A DNA stretch of 64,000 bases from Zygaena filipendulae (lineage: Eukaryota > Arthropoda > Insecta > Lepidoptera > Zygaenidae). Position numbers and translations under genes: made by a program. Below are positions 24,940 to 39,900 of this stretch, piece after piece. Positions within the stretch are counted from its first letter, which is position 1. Each line of letters begins with the position of its first letter. The stretch spans positions 4,154,001-4,218,000 of the forward strand of contig OU015677.1 of NCBI GenBank assembly GCA_907165275.2, in the 5' to 3' direction. The notes below the pieces were generated by a model, which was not told the origin of the DNA, did no database searches, and saw only the letters and a list, made by a program, of their open reading frames with translations.

Positions 24940-27900
24940 CTGCGATGACACGTTATTGTTCAATATTTCGTAAGGTTATATAATTTTTTAATACAGTTGC
25001 TCAAAAAGTGGCATATTGCAGGGACGTATAGCGTTCGGGAAGTGGGCTATTACATACTCGAGCTTTTTCTTTACCTTTTCCGAACTCGTGCGTTCTCTTT
25101 CCCAACTGTCAAAAATGGCGAAACGACTTTGACACACTTATTGTATTGCGCAACGTAGGTTTCGTATTACTAATACGACTAGCGCCATCTCTTGATCACA
25201 GTTGGAACTTAGTTGAGTTTGTGTTTTTATTATTTTACTAAATTTCTTCATTTTTTTCGCAACTGTATTAAAAATAGTTGTTCTGTTCAATATACTATTT
25301 TGTGCGTAAACTACTGTTGTTGGTATATCTAGCATTTTTGTTTTATCGAACAACATAAACATAAAAACCGGTATCAAACGAAAGCGTAGATACCTAAATA
25401 GAGAAAATATTCTCCCCACAAATTTGTAGTATTTGTAGTTATCGCCACTCACCTTTATCGAAGGACTTGTCCATCTCCTCGAGCTGGGCCGAGTGCTTCT
25501 TGTCGAACGGCGAGCTGGAGGAGCCGCCGGGCGCGTGCGGGGAACTGCCGCTGCCGCCTTGCGAACGAAACAAATATTTATTTATATGTTCAATAGAACG
25601 ACCAACAAAGCAATAACATTAGTAGTGATAATATCATATTAGATATTATAAAAGAAAAATTATGAAAAAAATATTAAACTAGCTATTTCCAGCGATTTTT
25701 CGGAGTTTCCATTAAATAAAACACATTTATTCATGTTTTGTTTGCAAGAACTCACAGTTGTTCGCGTTTTGTTTTGTTTTTAAACAAATAACTTAGAATT
25801 GTTAGCGTTTTATTTTGTTTTTAACCTTTAAGTAATGACATAATAAATTTGTAAGACTATAAGGGACATGACGTCACACAGGCTACTACTTTCAAAGTCA
25901 ATATTTTCATAAAATTGCATTTGGATGTTTCAAAATTATGTTCAAATTAAATTCAATCATTTTTTCTAATTTATTTAGAAAATAAACGGTAATTGAAAAT
26001 TGGCCCTAATTGACATGAGATCCTTTTCTTAGCATTTGAATAGAGCTTAACCCAGGCTTCCCAAGGGACGGCCGACTTTCTAATTAGTATTACTTATGTA
26101 TCAAACAACCGATGGCAGGTCTGCCTTCATCCACGGTTGTTTTAGCACTAAAACAAAAGCTACTGAGACGCGGGGTCGCAGCAAGCGGGGGGAAGTGGTC
26201 CATTTTAAGAATTTGCAAAACACGTGACGCCTGTCATGAGACTACACGTCACTAGTTAAAGGTTGAACAAAGAACTCACAGTCGATCGCGTTTTGTTCGG
26301 TTTTGTTTTTTAAACGAAGAACTCACTGTTGTCCGCGTTTTGTTTTAAAATAAATTGGGCTCACTGTTGTTCATGGTCATCATCTTCCTCCTCAGCCGCG
26401 AGGGGCACTTGTCGAAGATGTGCAGGAACTCGACGGTGAGCCGCTCGAGCAGGTCCGGCGTGACCGTCCGGTCGACGTACGTGAACCAGTGGCGGCCCTC
26501 GTTCGACTGCGGTATCTGGACAACAACAGTCGGCGGTGCTCTTTGGTCGGCGTCGACGTTGGAACAGAGCACTTATTCACTATTTTATTTTTTTATTTTG
26601 AAGGAAAACCTTACTTACGGCTAATGTAACAAAATTAAATATATAAAATGGCAGACAGACACTATGACCACAACACGCCGCGCTACGACAAGACGCCGCA
26701 AAAACGGTCTTTCCCTCGTAATCAAACAAGTTTCACTGCCAAAAAAATACATTTACGACGTTTCTTATGGCATAAAGAATTATAATTTCTAATATCTTGG
26801 CATCTAGAACGTTTGGAAACGCGCGTTATGGGCAAGGAATGTTGTTGGTCATAGTAAATAAGGGCCCAGGGTTCTTTTTTTGTGTACAGAGTGTAAATTT
26901 AAACGGGGGACATAATATTCGAGCCGCAGATCAAATATACTCGGAGGCTAATAAAAAACCGGCCAAGTGCTAGTCGGACTCGCGCACGAAGGGTTCCGTA
27001 CCATCTATATCTATACATATAAAATACTTTGTCCTGAATGACTGATGGATCAACGCACAGCCTAAAGCGCTGATCGTAGAGACCTGAAACTTGGAGAATG
27101 TGTTCTTTGCATGACATAGGCATCCGATAAGAAAGGGTTTTTTGAAATTCAACCCCCAAGGGGATGAAAAGCGGTTGCAAAGTTTGTATGGAACAATTCC
27201 GCGGGAACTTCGAAATTATCGCGGGTGAAACCGCGCGGGACAGCTAGTTATCTATAAAAGCGGCAAAAAATCACGTTTGTTGTATGGGAGGCCGGAGGAA
27301 CATTTATTTTATTCTAATTTTAGTATATGTTGTTATAGCGGCAACAGAAATACATCATCTGTGAAGATTTCAACTGTGTTATCATGGTTCATGAGATACA
27401 GTTTAGTGACAGACGGTCAGCAGAGTCTTGGAATAGGGTTCCGTTTTACCCTTTGGGTACGGACCCCTAAAAAACACAAAATATTGTGATGTATCACACA
27501 GAAAACCTTACAAGTTACAGGAATAAAACTACCGCCATACGCGACGCGCCACTCTACTCGGTTTATTCCATATCTCATCCGGTACAAAATTTCAAACCAA
27601 TTCGCCCAATGGGCGTGATAATAATTTTTTTTTATCAAAAGTCGACTTTATTCTTTTAGACTTTTTATGTACTTTTGAAGCACTTTTAGTATCCTATCTA
27701 AGAAATCTATTAGTGGTATATATACCAAAATGACATTTGGTACAGTCAAAACTTAAAGTGCAAAGTGCAAGTGTTGTGTAGGTCTTTGTTCACTGGTTAG
27801 TACTTAGTAAGGTTGCCACATCGGGGGATTAAAATAGAAATCTTTTTTTTTTAATATTATTCTACACTGCGAGCACCTTTTGATTATAGATTTAAACAAA

Positions 27901-30900
27901 AATGAACCTCAATTCTTCCGGGAAGAATACCTGAATAGAGATGTTGACAACTTTTGAAAATCAAAATTCTAATTGAGTCCGTCATTTAGAAAATAAAAAA
28001 TCATTGGACACGTATTTTTTTTATTTTTCAAATAAATGAAAATACACAGAGATAAAGTGCATTAAACTTTACGGGTGGGGGCTCGTGACGTCACTTACCG
28101 CTACAAGCCGCCATACAAACTGCACTAGTTAGTGACGTCACGCGAAATTTCAACTCAATGTATCGCCGTAATTTTTTGATTACGTAAAAAAAGAAAAAAT
28201 ACGTGTCCAATATTTTTTATTAATCTACAAGACGGACTAATAAAAAAAAATTAGCCAAATAGCCTATTCTGCGAGAGTTGGCAACCTACCGCTTATATTA
28301 GAAAGAGGAGAGTAAAAGAAAGAAATAATAATCATTATATATTACCCTTACCACCCAATTGCTCCATTTCGAAGCGAGGTGGATACAGAAGCATGCGACC
28401 ACGGTGGGCCGGTACTGCAGGCACATGGTGGTCAGGTGGAGGCTGTTCGACGCCATGAAGTAGGACGTTTGCGCCAGATCCTTGGGGGCTGCGGGGCATA
28501 GGTTAGACGTGCGTATAGATTGGCAATCAACCCGGTGCCGGTGCTTGGGTTTAAACCCGATTCAAACCTGGGCATTCACGGGCTTTTATCGGGTTTAAAT
28601 CGAGTCGATTGCCCATCTGTAGACATGTAAATCAGCTGAGCGCGCGCAAAACACAAAGTCGCACCGCACGGTTTTTTTCTTTCTTTTTTTTTTAATTATT
28701 CTTAACAGGTCAGCCACTTTATTCAATTTGATAGTCCTTTATCATTATCGCTATGGAAAACTAAGGAACTTTTCGTCATGACATGACGATGAGTTCCTTA
28801 GTTTTCTTTATAAACGAATCGAGATTTTCAACTTGACTAAGAGGGGCAAGCTAGGCGTTTGACCACCTAAAAGGCAGTAAGCTAGTCAGCCGGCGCGACG
28901 CTAGAGAGTGCCCTACCGATATGCTATGGTTTCCTCACGATGTTATCCTTCAGCGACGGTTCAAGCTCATTGTTTTAGATTCGAACCTACGCTGAGCTAT
29001 CATCACTGTAAATGGTGATCTATCGATACAGGCATATTCACATTGAGTAAATCGCCCTTCGCAACGAGGGTGTATATGTGGGGTCTCTCCAAATTAATCT
29101 ATACTATATTATAGTGTTATGCTACTATGTTCGAATAAAATTTTTAATATTAAGGTAAAAGCATGTTAAAAAACACAATATTTAAAAAAACAATATTCAA
29201 TAAGCGCCTGGTAAAGGTATACAAGCAAGGTAGGGCCTGTCACTATATTTTCTTATACATACTTATACAGCATTTAAACACATTATTTTAAAAAAAGTTT
29301 TATGGAAAACCGCCAAAAGTTGCCGTTTTTAGCAATTCTTACATCTACTTTTTATCTTAATGCGGCAAAAGTATTATGAGAAAATCGAGCAAACTAATAC
29401 GTATTGATCGGTCGCCAAGGGAAGGTGTTTTAGGTGACGAAGTAGAATACCATAATAATAAAAAAAAAATTGTAAATACCTAATAATAAGTAAACAAATA
29501 AAAAATGTTTATTATTATCAGACAATTAACGTCCATAGATGTTAGTAAAACTTCATGAGAAACCTATGTGTCCACAATTTTTACACAGCGCACTGCGAGT
29601 GCCAATCAACTGAAATACATAATACATAATAATATTATGTACTACTAGCTGTGCCCTGCGGTTTCACCCGCATGAGTTTCGGAATTCCCGCAGGAACTCC
29701 CTTTAGGGGGATGAAAAATAGATAATAGCCGATTCTCAGGCTTACTGAATATGCATAAAAAATTTCATGTGAATCGGTCAAGCCGTTTCGGAAGAATATG
29801 GGAACGAACATTGCGACACGAGAATTTTATATATTAGATTTTTTAATACATACTAAACACCCCAGACTTTATTTCTCGATTCTCTAAATCTAAGCCATAG
29901 CTTGTTAGTAAATTTTTTTCATTATGAGACCTGATACTATGACATTATAGTTGAAATTTCAATGATAACGGCCCGTATTGCTTACTTCATCGTTGAAATT
30001 TCAACTATAGCGTGATAGTGTTAAAGTGCATTACTATTCGTCACATAAAGACTCCTTTCCGTAAACGTCCTGTCAGAGGCGATGTAAGCATAGCAACATA
30101 AAAAAGTAAAAAAAAAAAAAAGAATGAAAGTTATTTACAAAAAAAAAAATTTCTTCTTCCATCTCTTCATAGCGGCATGCATGGTGGAATACATGAGTAT
30201 AACATACCCTAGTTCTGTCGTATTTATGTCCCGGCGGGGGCCGTACGGGAAGGCGAGTTCGAATTTCGAAATGACCACGTTTCGGCGAAACGGGCGGGTA
30301 CTTTCACTGCTACCATCACACACATAGGAGTGTCATGGAGATAGGACTTTGCGAGAAATAGGGCAATATTTACAACTGCTACTAAAGAACTGGAGGCTTA
30401 CTATGAGCAAAAACGGAACCATTCAAGTTCCGCGCAGTTTTAGAGCAGGCCTGAAACTGAATTGTTTAAAATCGTACTATGACCTCCTCAAAGGTGAACG
30501 ACTATTGCATCGCCATGGAATTAATAGTTTACTCTGAGGTACAACCGAAGTACCTATTAATTCCATGTGAAAAAGTTCATCATAGACCAACTTTTTAACC
30601 ATCGCTTTGACATTTTAGACGCCTTTATACGACGCTTTCGTGCTGTCAAACTAGTGGTCGTAGTACGAAATGTTCATACAAAAAAAAGGTGAACGGTTTT
30701 CTAGATGTCAACGTAAACAGGCCGGTAGCAGGCTTGCTAAAATGTGGTGATAGTACGATAAAGCAGAGCAATTCAATTTAGGTCCTGCTATAAGAGCTCA
30801 TAGTAAGCCTCCTGATCACCTTTCAAGATTTATTTCTAACTTAAATTAATTATTTGTCACACTCGGAGACGTTCATTAAATTAATGTAGGCAGTTTCGTT

Positions 30901-33900
30901 ATTAAATACTTTTCTTAAAAAATTAAGCAATCATTAAAACGACTCTGAGTGCGGTCCCAAGTCTTTCATTGTGCTAGAGAGTGAAGATAAACAAAGAGTA
31001 TCAAAGTATCCAGTATCCAGGGTCTTTATTGGATCTAGATATATCAACCACAAAATTTGTCTGCCGATTGATTGAATCAAATAAAAGAACGAGACATTTT
31101 CTCTACTTTGAAATCAGAAGCGCTAGGTTTCGTTATTTTTTTTTTTTTTGTAATCTCGCTCGCGAACTCAACCCAGCCCATTTTCGCCGAACGTAGCTCG
31201 ATTTCCGAACGTCGTCTCGGCTCAGAGGCCCGAGCTCAACACCGTACAGCCACGACAGTGGTGCGGCCATGCATGCGGCGCAGAGACACCATCCAGTACC
31301 GGAGGTCTCACCTTTGACAAGGTGACATGTCCGCACCACGTGAGTGTGGGGGTGGTCTATCGCAACGTCGAAGCCCAGAGTCTGAAGCAACACGTTCTCG
31401 TTGAATACTAGGTCTTGGGCCTGTAACAATAGGGAAAATCATTAAAACACACACATGTCATATCAACGTTACGTTTTGAACTCACTATGACCATAACACG
31501 TCGCGTTAAGATAACGCGCCACAAAAATTGTCTCTCCCTCGGGTCAAAGAAGTTTCACTACAAAAAAAAGAATACATAAGGCATACAGACATAACAAACA
31601 ATTCTAGTATTTGGCATCTGGAACGTTTGATATTGTTTTTGGAACGCGCGTTATGGGCAAGGAATGTTGTTATAAATGCGAAAGCGAGTTTATTTGTTTG
31701 TTACGCTTTCGAGCTTTAACGGCTTAACCGATCATCATCAAATTTTACATGCACGTTGTCAGGGATACAGAGGACATAGGGTACCTAATTTTTATCCCGG
31801 AATTCCCGCGGGAACTTTGAAATTACCGCGGGTAAAAATGGCGGGAAATAGGGTCAAATACAATAATAATTAACTCTACATTCAACACCAAATAAATATA
31901 AAACTAATTGGTTATAGAACATACATACAAATCTAATAACGGAGATATTTTTTGTAAAGAGAACTTTATTGTACAAATTAAATTTGGATCTATTTAGTTT
32001 ATCTATTAAATTTTAAAAAATTCTATTCCACACAATCTAGGCTAATCTAGAAGTTAATTAGTAAATGTTATTGACTTCTCTAACAAATTGACATTGTTTT
32101 ACTTACGTCAATGTTTTTTGTAGTATATTGTATACCTAATAAATTAACCTGAATGATTTTAGATGAGTTTCACTATATTGTATTTTAATTTCATTGTTAA
32201 AAAAATTTGGATTCTGACTGTAATAATTATATCATAGAGATACAATTTAACAAAAAAAAAAAAAAAAAATTCAAAGCCCTGAGAATAAAGCGCTTGTACT
32301 TTGGCGTCTAATTATAATCAAAAAAATTAGCTATATTATACTAAACTAGCTGCGCCCCGCGGTTTCACCCGCGTGAGTTTCGGAGTTCCCGCGGGAAGAT
32401 AGTAGCCGATTCTCACACCTACTGAATATGCATATAAAATTTCATGAGAATTGGTCAAGCCGTTTCGGAGGAGTATGGGAACGAACATTGTGACACGAGA
32501 ATTTTATATATTAGATAAACAATATCATATCTTTCTTTTTTTCGCATTTAAAAAAAAATACTATTATATTAAAATAAAGAATATTTAACCACACATCAAA
32601 AAAACTTCTATTTTTTTAAACAACATCGCTGGTTTCTGCGAATTATCAAGCATAAAGGTTTTTTGATGTGCAGTTTAATATTTTCCTTAAGGCCTCTACA
32701 CACAGTACCCGTCGACCCGCCGACACCTATACGTATATGAGGTATGACCTCATAGATGAAATTAGCTAGCTACGATCTTAATCATTGAAATTTCAAATGT
32801 AACGGCCGCACTCAGAGTCGACTTTAATGATTACTTAGTTAAGTATAGATTTTTAAAACAAAACTGCCGCAATCAGAGACGTTCAGTAAATTAATGTTAA
32901 TTGGCATTTAATGAGATGTAACTTAATTAGCTAAATGCCAATTAAGATTAATTTATTAAACTTGTCTGATTGCGACAGTTTTGTTTTAAAAATCGATACT
33001 TAACTAAGTAATCGTTAAAGTCGACTTTGAGTGCGGCGGTAAGTATCATAATATTGGGTTATCAACGTATTACACGATGGTCACCTAGAAAAATTCCCGC
33101 AGTGCACTAGTCTATGTGTTTATCCATTACAAACAAACAAACGTACAAAAAATAAAATCTTTTCTCTTCATAATATCACTGGCTGTTCCTCTCGTTATTC
33201 CAGGATAAAAGTACTCTAATGTCCATGTATTTTCCAGGAATTCCTGTCTTAAAACAAGTGTGCATGTAGAGCAAGCCCGGGCCGGCCGTGTCGGCGGGTC
33301 GGCGGTGTCCGGTGTGCGCAGACCTTTATATAAAGTAGTGTTCTCACCTTCTCCGGGATCAGTGCCCTCACCTGTTCAGTGTACTGCTCGGAGGTGAGAG
33401 CGGTCGCGCCCTCGCCCCTGTGCACGCACACGTGGGCCACTTTTATAACATACTCCAGCTTCCGCGGCTGTTCTTCAACCTGAGTTATCAAAGCATCGAC
33501 ATTACAATCTATACTGTACATAGTAGTTAGTAGCTGTTCCCCGCGGTTTTACCCGCGTTAATTTCGGAGTTTCCACGGGAATTCCGGGATAAAAACTACC
33601 TTATGTCCTTCTCTGTACCCCTGACAATTTGTATGCAAAATTTCATGATGATCGGTTCAGCCGTTAGGGCGTGAAAGCGCAACAGACAGGCAGACAGACC
33701 GACAGACAGAGTTACTTTTGCATTTATAATATTAGTAGGAATAAACGAATATTATAAAGTGGTAAAGTATGTGATTTTGTTAGTTCGTGACGTTGTAGGG
33801 GGGGTAATCTCTGGATCTACTGAACCGATTTTGAAAATTCTTTAGGAAGCTACGGTAGGCCTGAGTGACGTCATAGGATACTTTTTATCCCAAAATTCCC

Positions 33901-36900
33901 GCGGGAACTCTGAAATTACCGCAGGTGAAAACGCGGGGGCAGCTATTATAAATAAAATTTATACGTCTGTTTGTAATTTTCACTTTTAATTATACTTCTG
34001 ATGATTGTAAAATTATTATTAATTTTGTAATTTAAAGGAACACTTTTTATTGTTATTAAATAAAGTATTAAACGTGCGTGCTCCATTAGTATTATCCCCC
34101 CCCCCCCCCCCAGGTTTCAATATCGGTATTCCCTCGGGAACTCTAGCTTCTCGTCGGGATGGAAGGCATCCTATTGCACTCACAATATTTATTCAGCAAT
34201 ACCAGAGATTATCCTTACATCCATATTCACAAACTAATGATGACTGTATTAGTGACAAGGGGGTAGTAAAATCTCTTCAAGTTACCTTTGCGGCGAGGAA
34301 CAGGGCGGCTGCGGCGATCGCGTTCCGGTGAAACTGGGTGAACGAATGGAACGCGTAGAACCGGTGCATGTATACTATAGCTGTATTTATGCATAATTGT
34401 GATCTGCAACCAAGGAGATATCACGTCAATAACAGCCTGCCCAAAGGAGGCGTTTTACGCGCGAGTCGAGAACGCGCGTGTTCCCGAGATACTAGAGCCA
34501 CATAGATCCCGTCCAGATGCTCTCGCGCGTAAAACCCTTGCAACGCGTCGGACTCTCGACTCACGCGTTCTCGACACGCGCGTAAAACGCGTCATCTGGA
34601 CAGGCTCTAAGGATTGTCCTGCGGTTTCATGGGAGTCACAATAGGCTATTTGACAATTTTTTTATTTTTAGCCCGTCCTGTAAATTAATTAAAAAAATAT
34701 TAGACACGTATTTTTTTTATTTGCGTAAGCAAAAAATTACGGAGATACGTTGAGTCGAAATGTCGCGCGACGTCACAAGCAGGTGGCAGCATTTTTACCA
34801 GCATAATATGACATTACGAGCCCCCACTCCCAAACTTTGATGCGCTTTATCCAAGTATATTTTTCATTAATTTGAAAAAGCAAAATATACGTGTCTATTA
34901 TTTTTTTTAATATCTAACTAACGGACTAAATAAAATTAAGAAAAAAAAAATGGTCATTAAATAGCCTGTTGGGTATTCTTCAGGAGACTCCAGGGTATGA
35001 AAATAAAAATTTTAATTAATCCGTCAGAAAATAAAAAAATAATAGACACGATATTTTTCGCTTTATCAAATTAATGAAAATAAACATAGATAAAGCGCAT
35101 TAAAGTTTAGGGCAGGGGACTCGTGACGTCATTATTCACTTATTCAGGATAAGCCCCGTACAAACTGCACCGGGTCGTGACGTCACGCGAAATTTTAACT
35201 CAATGTATCGCCGTTATTTTTTGATTACCCAAAAAATAAAAAATATGTGTCCAATATTTTTTACTAATCTACACGACGGACTAAAAAAGGATTTGTTAAG
35301 AAGCCAAATCCGGAATTCCCGCAAGAACCCTTTATATTATCAAGATGAAAGTACCTTATCGTGTTCCAAGGCCATAAATTACTTATTATTAATTAGGCAT
35401 ATACAGTAATCAGTATACACTATACACCAAATATCTGTTGGCCTGCGGTTGCACCCGCATGAATTTCTGTATTCCTGCGGGAACTTTTTGCTCCGAGATA
35501 AAGTACCTGTTCGATTTTATTATAAACACTCAGGGACTTTTTTTGGAAGATCGATTTGAACGACTCGTGAATGCGTTATAAAATTGAGTGTATTCTATTT
35601 TTGGTAAAACATTTTAAAACAGGTAAAAATTCTTTGTATTATAGAAATTTTTAACTTTTGTAAACCTTCAATTAGATTTCTAGGTCAAAAGAAGTAGCAG
35701 GTCAAAACAATGTAGTGTAAAAAGGTAAAAAATCTACATAGTACGACTCATTTCTCAATACGGTATAATTTAGTAAGAAATCAGATTTTGCACGTAGGTA
35801 TAAGGAAAGACCCAGTTAAATCTCAATGATGAGTCATACAAAAATACTTTCAGGCAGTCGTAAACTAGGCGACATTCTTCATAGATTTAAAACAAATCGA
35901 TAGTCGGATAATATGTGAAGAATTGGGCAGAAAATGTTTTTTAAACGACTTCCAAAAAAGGAGGAGGTTCTCAATTCGACGCGTATGTTTTTTTTATGTT
36001 TGTTACCTCAGAACTTACGACTGGGTGAACCGATTTTGATGATTCTTTTTTATCTGAAAGCTGGGGCATCCCGTGTAAATTATTCATTTTCTTTCGACAA
36101 TCACCAATTGATGAAGTGGAACTGATGATGAAGACCATAGATGGCCACCGGAACTACTGAATAATAAGTATTTCACAGTTTGCGATTCGATTACTCTAAA
36201 ATGCTTGCTAAGCAATTTATGTGTCACAATGCATATCGTCGCTTAGGTAACAATACCGCTCAAGTAAAATTTGACAAGTTTTCAGGAGAGACAAAAAACT
36301 GATTAATATCTTTGAAATACTTCATACATGTGTACCGAATACATAGATAGTTATATATTAGGTTCAATTATAATGCTATAAGTAAAAATAGGTGTTTTTA
36401 ATACTGTATAAGTATAAAATTGACTTAAGCGGTATTACTTCAACAAAAGAAAGATTTCTGCGGTATTTTAACTTTTTATTTATTTAATTAAGTAGGTATA
36501 ATATTAGAAAATATGACACTGCTTTTAGTTTATATGTTATTGAGTTTCAACAAAATATAGTACCTACTTACTCTAACAAATTTTAATAAATAATATTAAT
36601 TACTATGGAGTAATATCACATAAGTAAGTAGTTTTGGTAATCATCTAGTTTCTCAGTATAGTAAATGTAGTGAAAATATTAAAAAAAATTCAATTCTATC
36701 AAGAAAAACTTTATAAACTTAAAAAATATAGTTTTTATAAAAACTAAAATACGTAACTCGAATAACACGTTTCATTATCAATGGTAACGTTGCATTGGTT
36801 CCTACGAAAAACTTAAAGAAAATATTATAATAATTGTTTCTGTTTCTAATTGTTATTATTTATCAGCCTTAATCATCTTCTAATTAGGTCACAGTATAAA

Positions 36901-39900
36901 GTCAAACTTTAAATGGTGTGTCATTGTATGGCAGTTAGATGGTGACACCGCTTTTAAATCTTGCAGGTCTTTGTAATTTCGCTGAGAAATGGATAGTTTT
37001 GCATCGTATAAGAACACTAAAAGGGCATCACATCATTGCTCAGTTTTAGTGGATTGGAGAGTTGATATCTCACCCACAGCGATCACTTCATCTAGTTGGG
37101 GGCTTGATTGCTCACCAACCGTGACAACAGTAGAGTCAGTACACTGTACAGGTACACTGGGAATAGCATCTACGATTGTATTTAAATTGACTTGATGATT
37201 TGAGTTTCTAATAACTGTATCAGTGTCTGTCAATAACATATTACTGGCTGAGGAAATATCAGGTAAAAGTTCATGCGTTGGAATGTCTATTACTGAATTA
37301 TTACTAATGTCCGTAAAATTAAATGAAGAGTTCTCGATCATTTCTATAAATTTTAAGTTGTCAATGTTTGCGTTATTCTCCTTTTCCTTGATTTCGTTAA
37401 GGTCTATTTTATCTTGAAATAATATAATATCCTTGCTGCTGAATGTAATTGTATCAGCTTCTGCAAATTTTTTCGTTGTCTAAGCTGGCAGGTTCAACAT
37501 CGATACTACCATCTGCTTGATTTAAGTCCTCCATAATAGTTTCTTCAGTTGAATCAGAAATAAAATCAATTGATTTGGGATAATATAGTCTATTATATTT
37601 TTTTGTTTTTACGTGTGCCAGATTTTCGCTATTTTTCCTTTTCAAAATAATATTTTTTTGTGCCAATGACTCTTCCCGTCTTTTTTTTAAGTCAAGTAAA
37701 GTCGTAACTTTAACCTGACCCTCCATGTGTTTTTCCTCTTCATTCATGCCGCAAGCAATATCATCAGGCTACTCGGTAATTTTTGGAAGCTGAAAAAAAG
37801 TAACTTATATAATATTTATTACCAAATGTAAATGGATATATATAAATTCGGTTGAAAGTCTAAAAAAACATATTATTATTGCTTTTTTATGCATAAAAGA
37901 GTAAGTTGTATAATAAAAACTACAAAATGAAAGTTTGTTTAATACCGCACAAGTCTCATTACATCATGAATATTAGGTACACTGAAAACCGCCGATGTAT
38001 TAAAGTATAATAATTTCTCCAAAATAACAGTAAGTACACTTTACTATATTACAACTAAATGAAAAATCGAATTGGCTTACCTTTGTGGTGAATCAGAAGT
38101 GTTTGTCTCTCCAATAAAACCGTAATTAATAAATAAAAAACAGTGAATTTGCTGCGCGGTCACCTATCAACACGAAAAACTATGTCGAACTTGGGCAAAC
38201 TGACGACTTAGGCGGTTGTGACACAAAAAACGACTTGCGCGGTGCCAGAACTACCTAAATAACGCGCTGCGATTGGATAATTTTAATTTTTTTCGGACAT
38301 CATTCGATGCACGCCGACAAGACCTATCCAACGAGGTATAAAACGTCACATGTCCAATTTTCGACTTACGCGGTATTGTTACCTAAGCGACGATATGGTG
38401 AATTGGAGCTGATGGTGAAGTAGCAGGAGAACTTCTCAACAATAAATGTCCCTGCATCGGGAAAAGCAATATTTTGTAAAAGGTTATGAGCTGTTGACAT
38501 TAGGCTATATTGTAACTTAGATAAATTATAAACCAGCCCACTTAAAAGTGAAAAATAAACAAAATTTTAACAAAAAATTAAACCGACTTCAAAAAACGCA
38601 ACTCCAAAACCTTCCAAAACTGACCACTGACTGACCACTTTAAGACCTTCCTTGTAGGTTTTGAAATTAAAAATTTTGAACAATCTTTTCATAATGAATC
38701 TTTGCAAAAGAAGGTTACAGTTGAAACATGTTTCTGACGTCGATGAGTCAGTGAGAAAGCCATTTCATTGAGCCTGAGTGAGTGTACCGAATAACTTAAT
38801 ATATTGCCAAAATTCAGTATGGAAAAATACAAGTTCCAACTCCCCATTGTCGGCCATGGAACTAAGACACAATGAGGTACCTGTCCGTGGCAGGTAAACG
38901 ACTTTTTGTATTCAACAGACATGGAGTTCAATGTAATGTGCCACTGACAAAAGAGGGTTTATTTCACCTGCAACTTTTAAATATCTGACCTGGGCCCTTA
39001 TTCACTATGACCAACACGCCGCGCTAAGATAAGACACCGCAAAAACTGTCTTTTCCTCGTAATCAAAGAAGTTTTACTGCAAAAAAAATACATTGACAAC
39101 GTTTCTTATGGCTTAGAATAATAATTTCTAATATCTTGGCATCTAGAACGTTTGGAAATGTGTTTTTGGGACGCGCGTGCGTTATAGGCAAGACATGTTG
39201 GTCATAGTGAATAAGGGCCCTGAAAGACATTTCACTCGTGCCTGCTGTGTGTGTATAAATAACTAACTATTTCCGGCCGTTTCACCCGGGTTAATTTCAG
39301 ACTTAATGACGATCGGTTCGGCAGTTAAGGCGTGAAAGCGTAATAAACAAACACACATTCGCATTTATGATAAGGATTTTCAGTATTTAGTTAATTATTA
39401 TTATAAGTTAGGTATGTTAGGAGAGTACCTAAGTGTTGGCGCCATTTTGAAATTATCGTATTTCCTCTTTTGCGAACTAATTGCGATAAAAATAAAGTCT
39501 TAAGTGACTATAAAAGCAACGGGCAAATTCGAAATACCGTTTAGTAGTTTTTGCGTGATGTGCGCACTAGCTATCATACAAACAGAAAGAAATAAAGTCG
39601 AGGTTTTTGATTCTGCTTTTAATAAGACCAACACTATGTTTTCTTTTAAAATATGTTTTCAGTTTAACACAGATTATCCTAATAATCTTGGTGCGATTGC
39701 ACCCGCATCAATTTTGGTATTCCCACAGGAACTCTTTATAACAGCATCAAAGTACTCTATCTCCTATTCCAAGACCCAAATAACTCATGACTATACAGAA
39801 TACACCAAATAGCTGTTTTTATCAGTTTCACCGCACCAACTTCGGTATTCCCGGTGGAACTCCTTGTTCCGAAACAAATAGTACCCTATGTCATTGTCAG

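Larger units (their letters stand above)
36232..38397. mobile_element. 2.17-kb DNA transposon with 28-bp TIRs and its own gene
   Basis: Left terminus CATATCGTCGCTTAGGTAAC (28 bp, 36232-36259) is matched exactly in reverse complement at 38370-38397. Either ATAT or TA can be read as the target duplication. Subterminal copies of ACTT(A/G)(A/C/G)GCGGT occur near both ends (about 36260 reverse, 36424, 38209, 38233, 38363), as transposase-binding sites often do. Inside is a minus-strand two-exon gene. No DDE transposase motif is recognised, so it may be a non-autonomous or unfamiliar type. Confidence 0.72.

Noticed and set aside
23048..24973. 641-codon open frame on the plus strand, with further long plus frames of 247, 272 and 92 codons
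   Set aside because: Antisense shadows of CycT exon 8; stops are rare at this GC content, and the plus frame is low-complexity Arg/Gly/Val with no splice context.
39504..39812. 102-codon plus frame
   Set aside because: Starts at GTG and covers Helitron-derived scraps.
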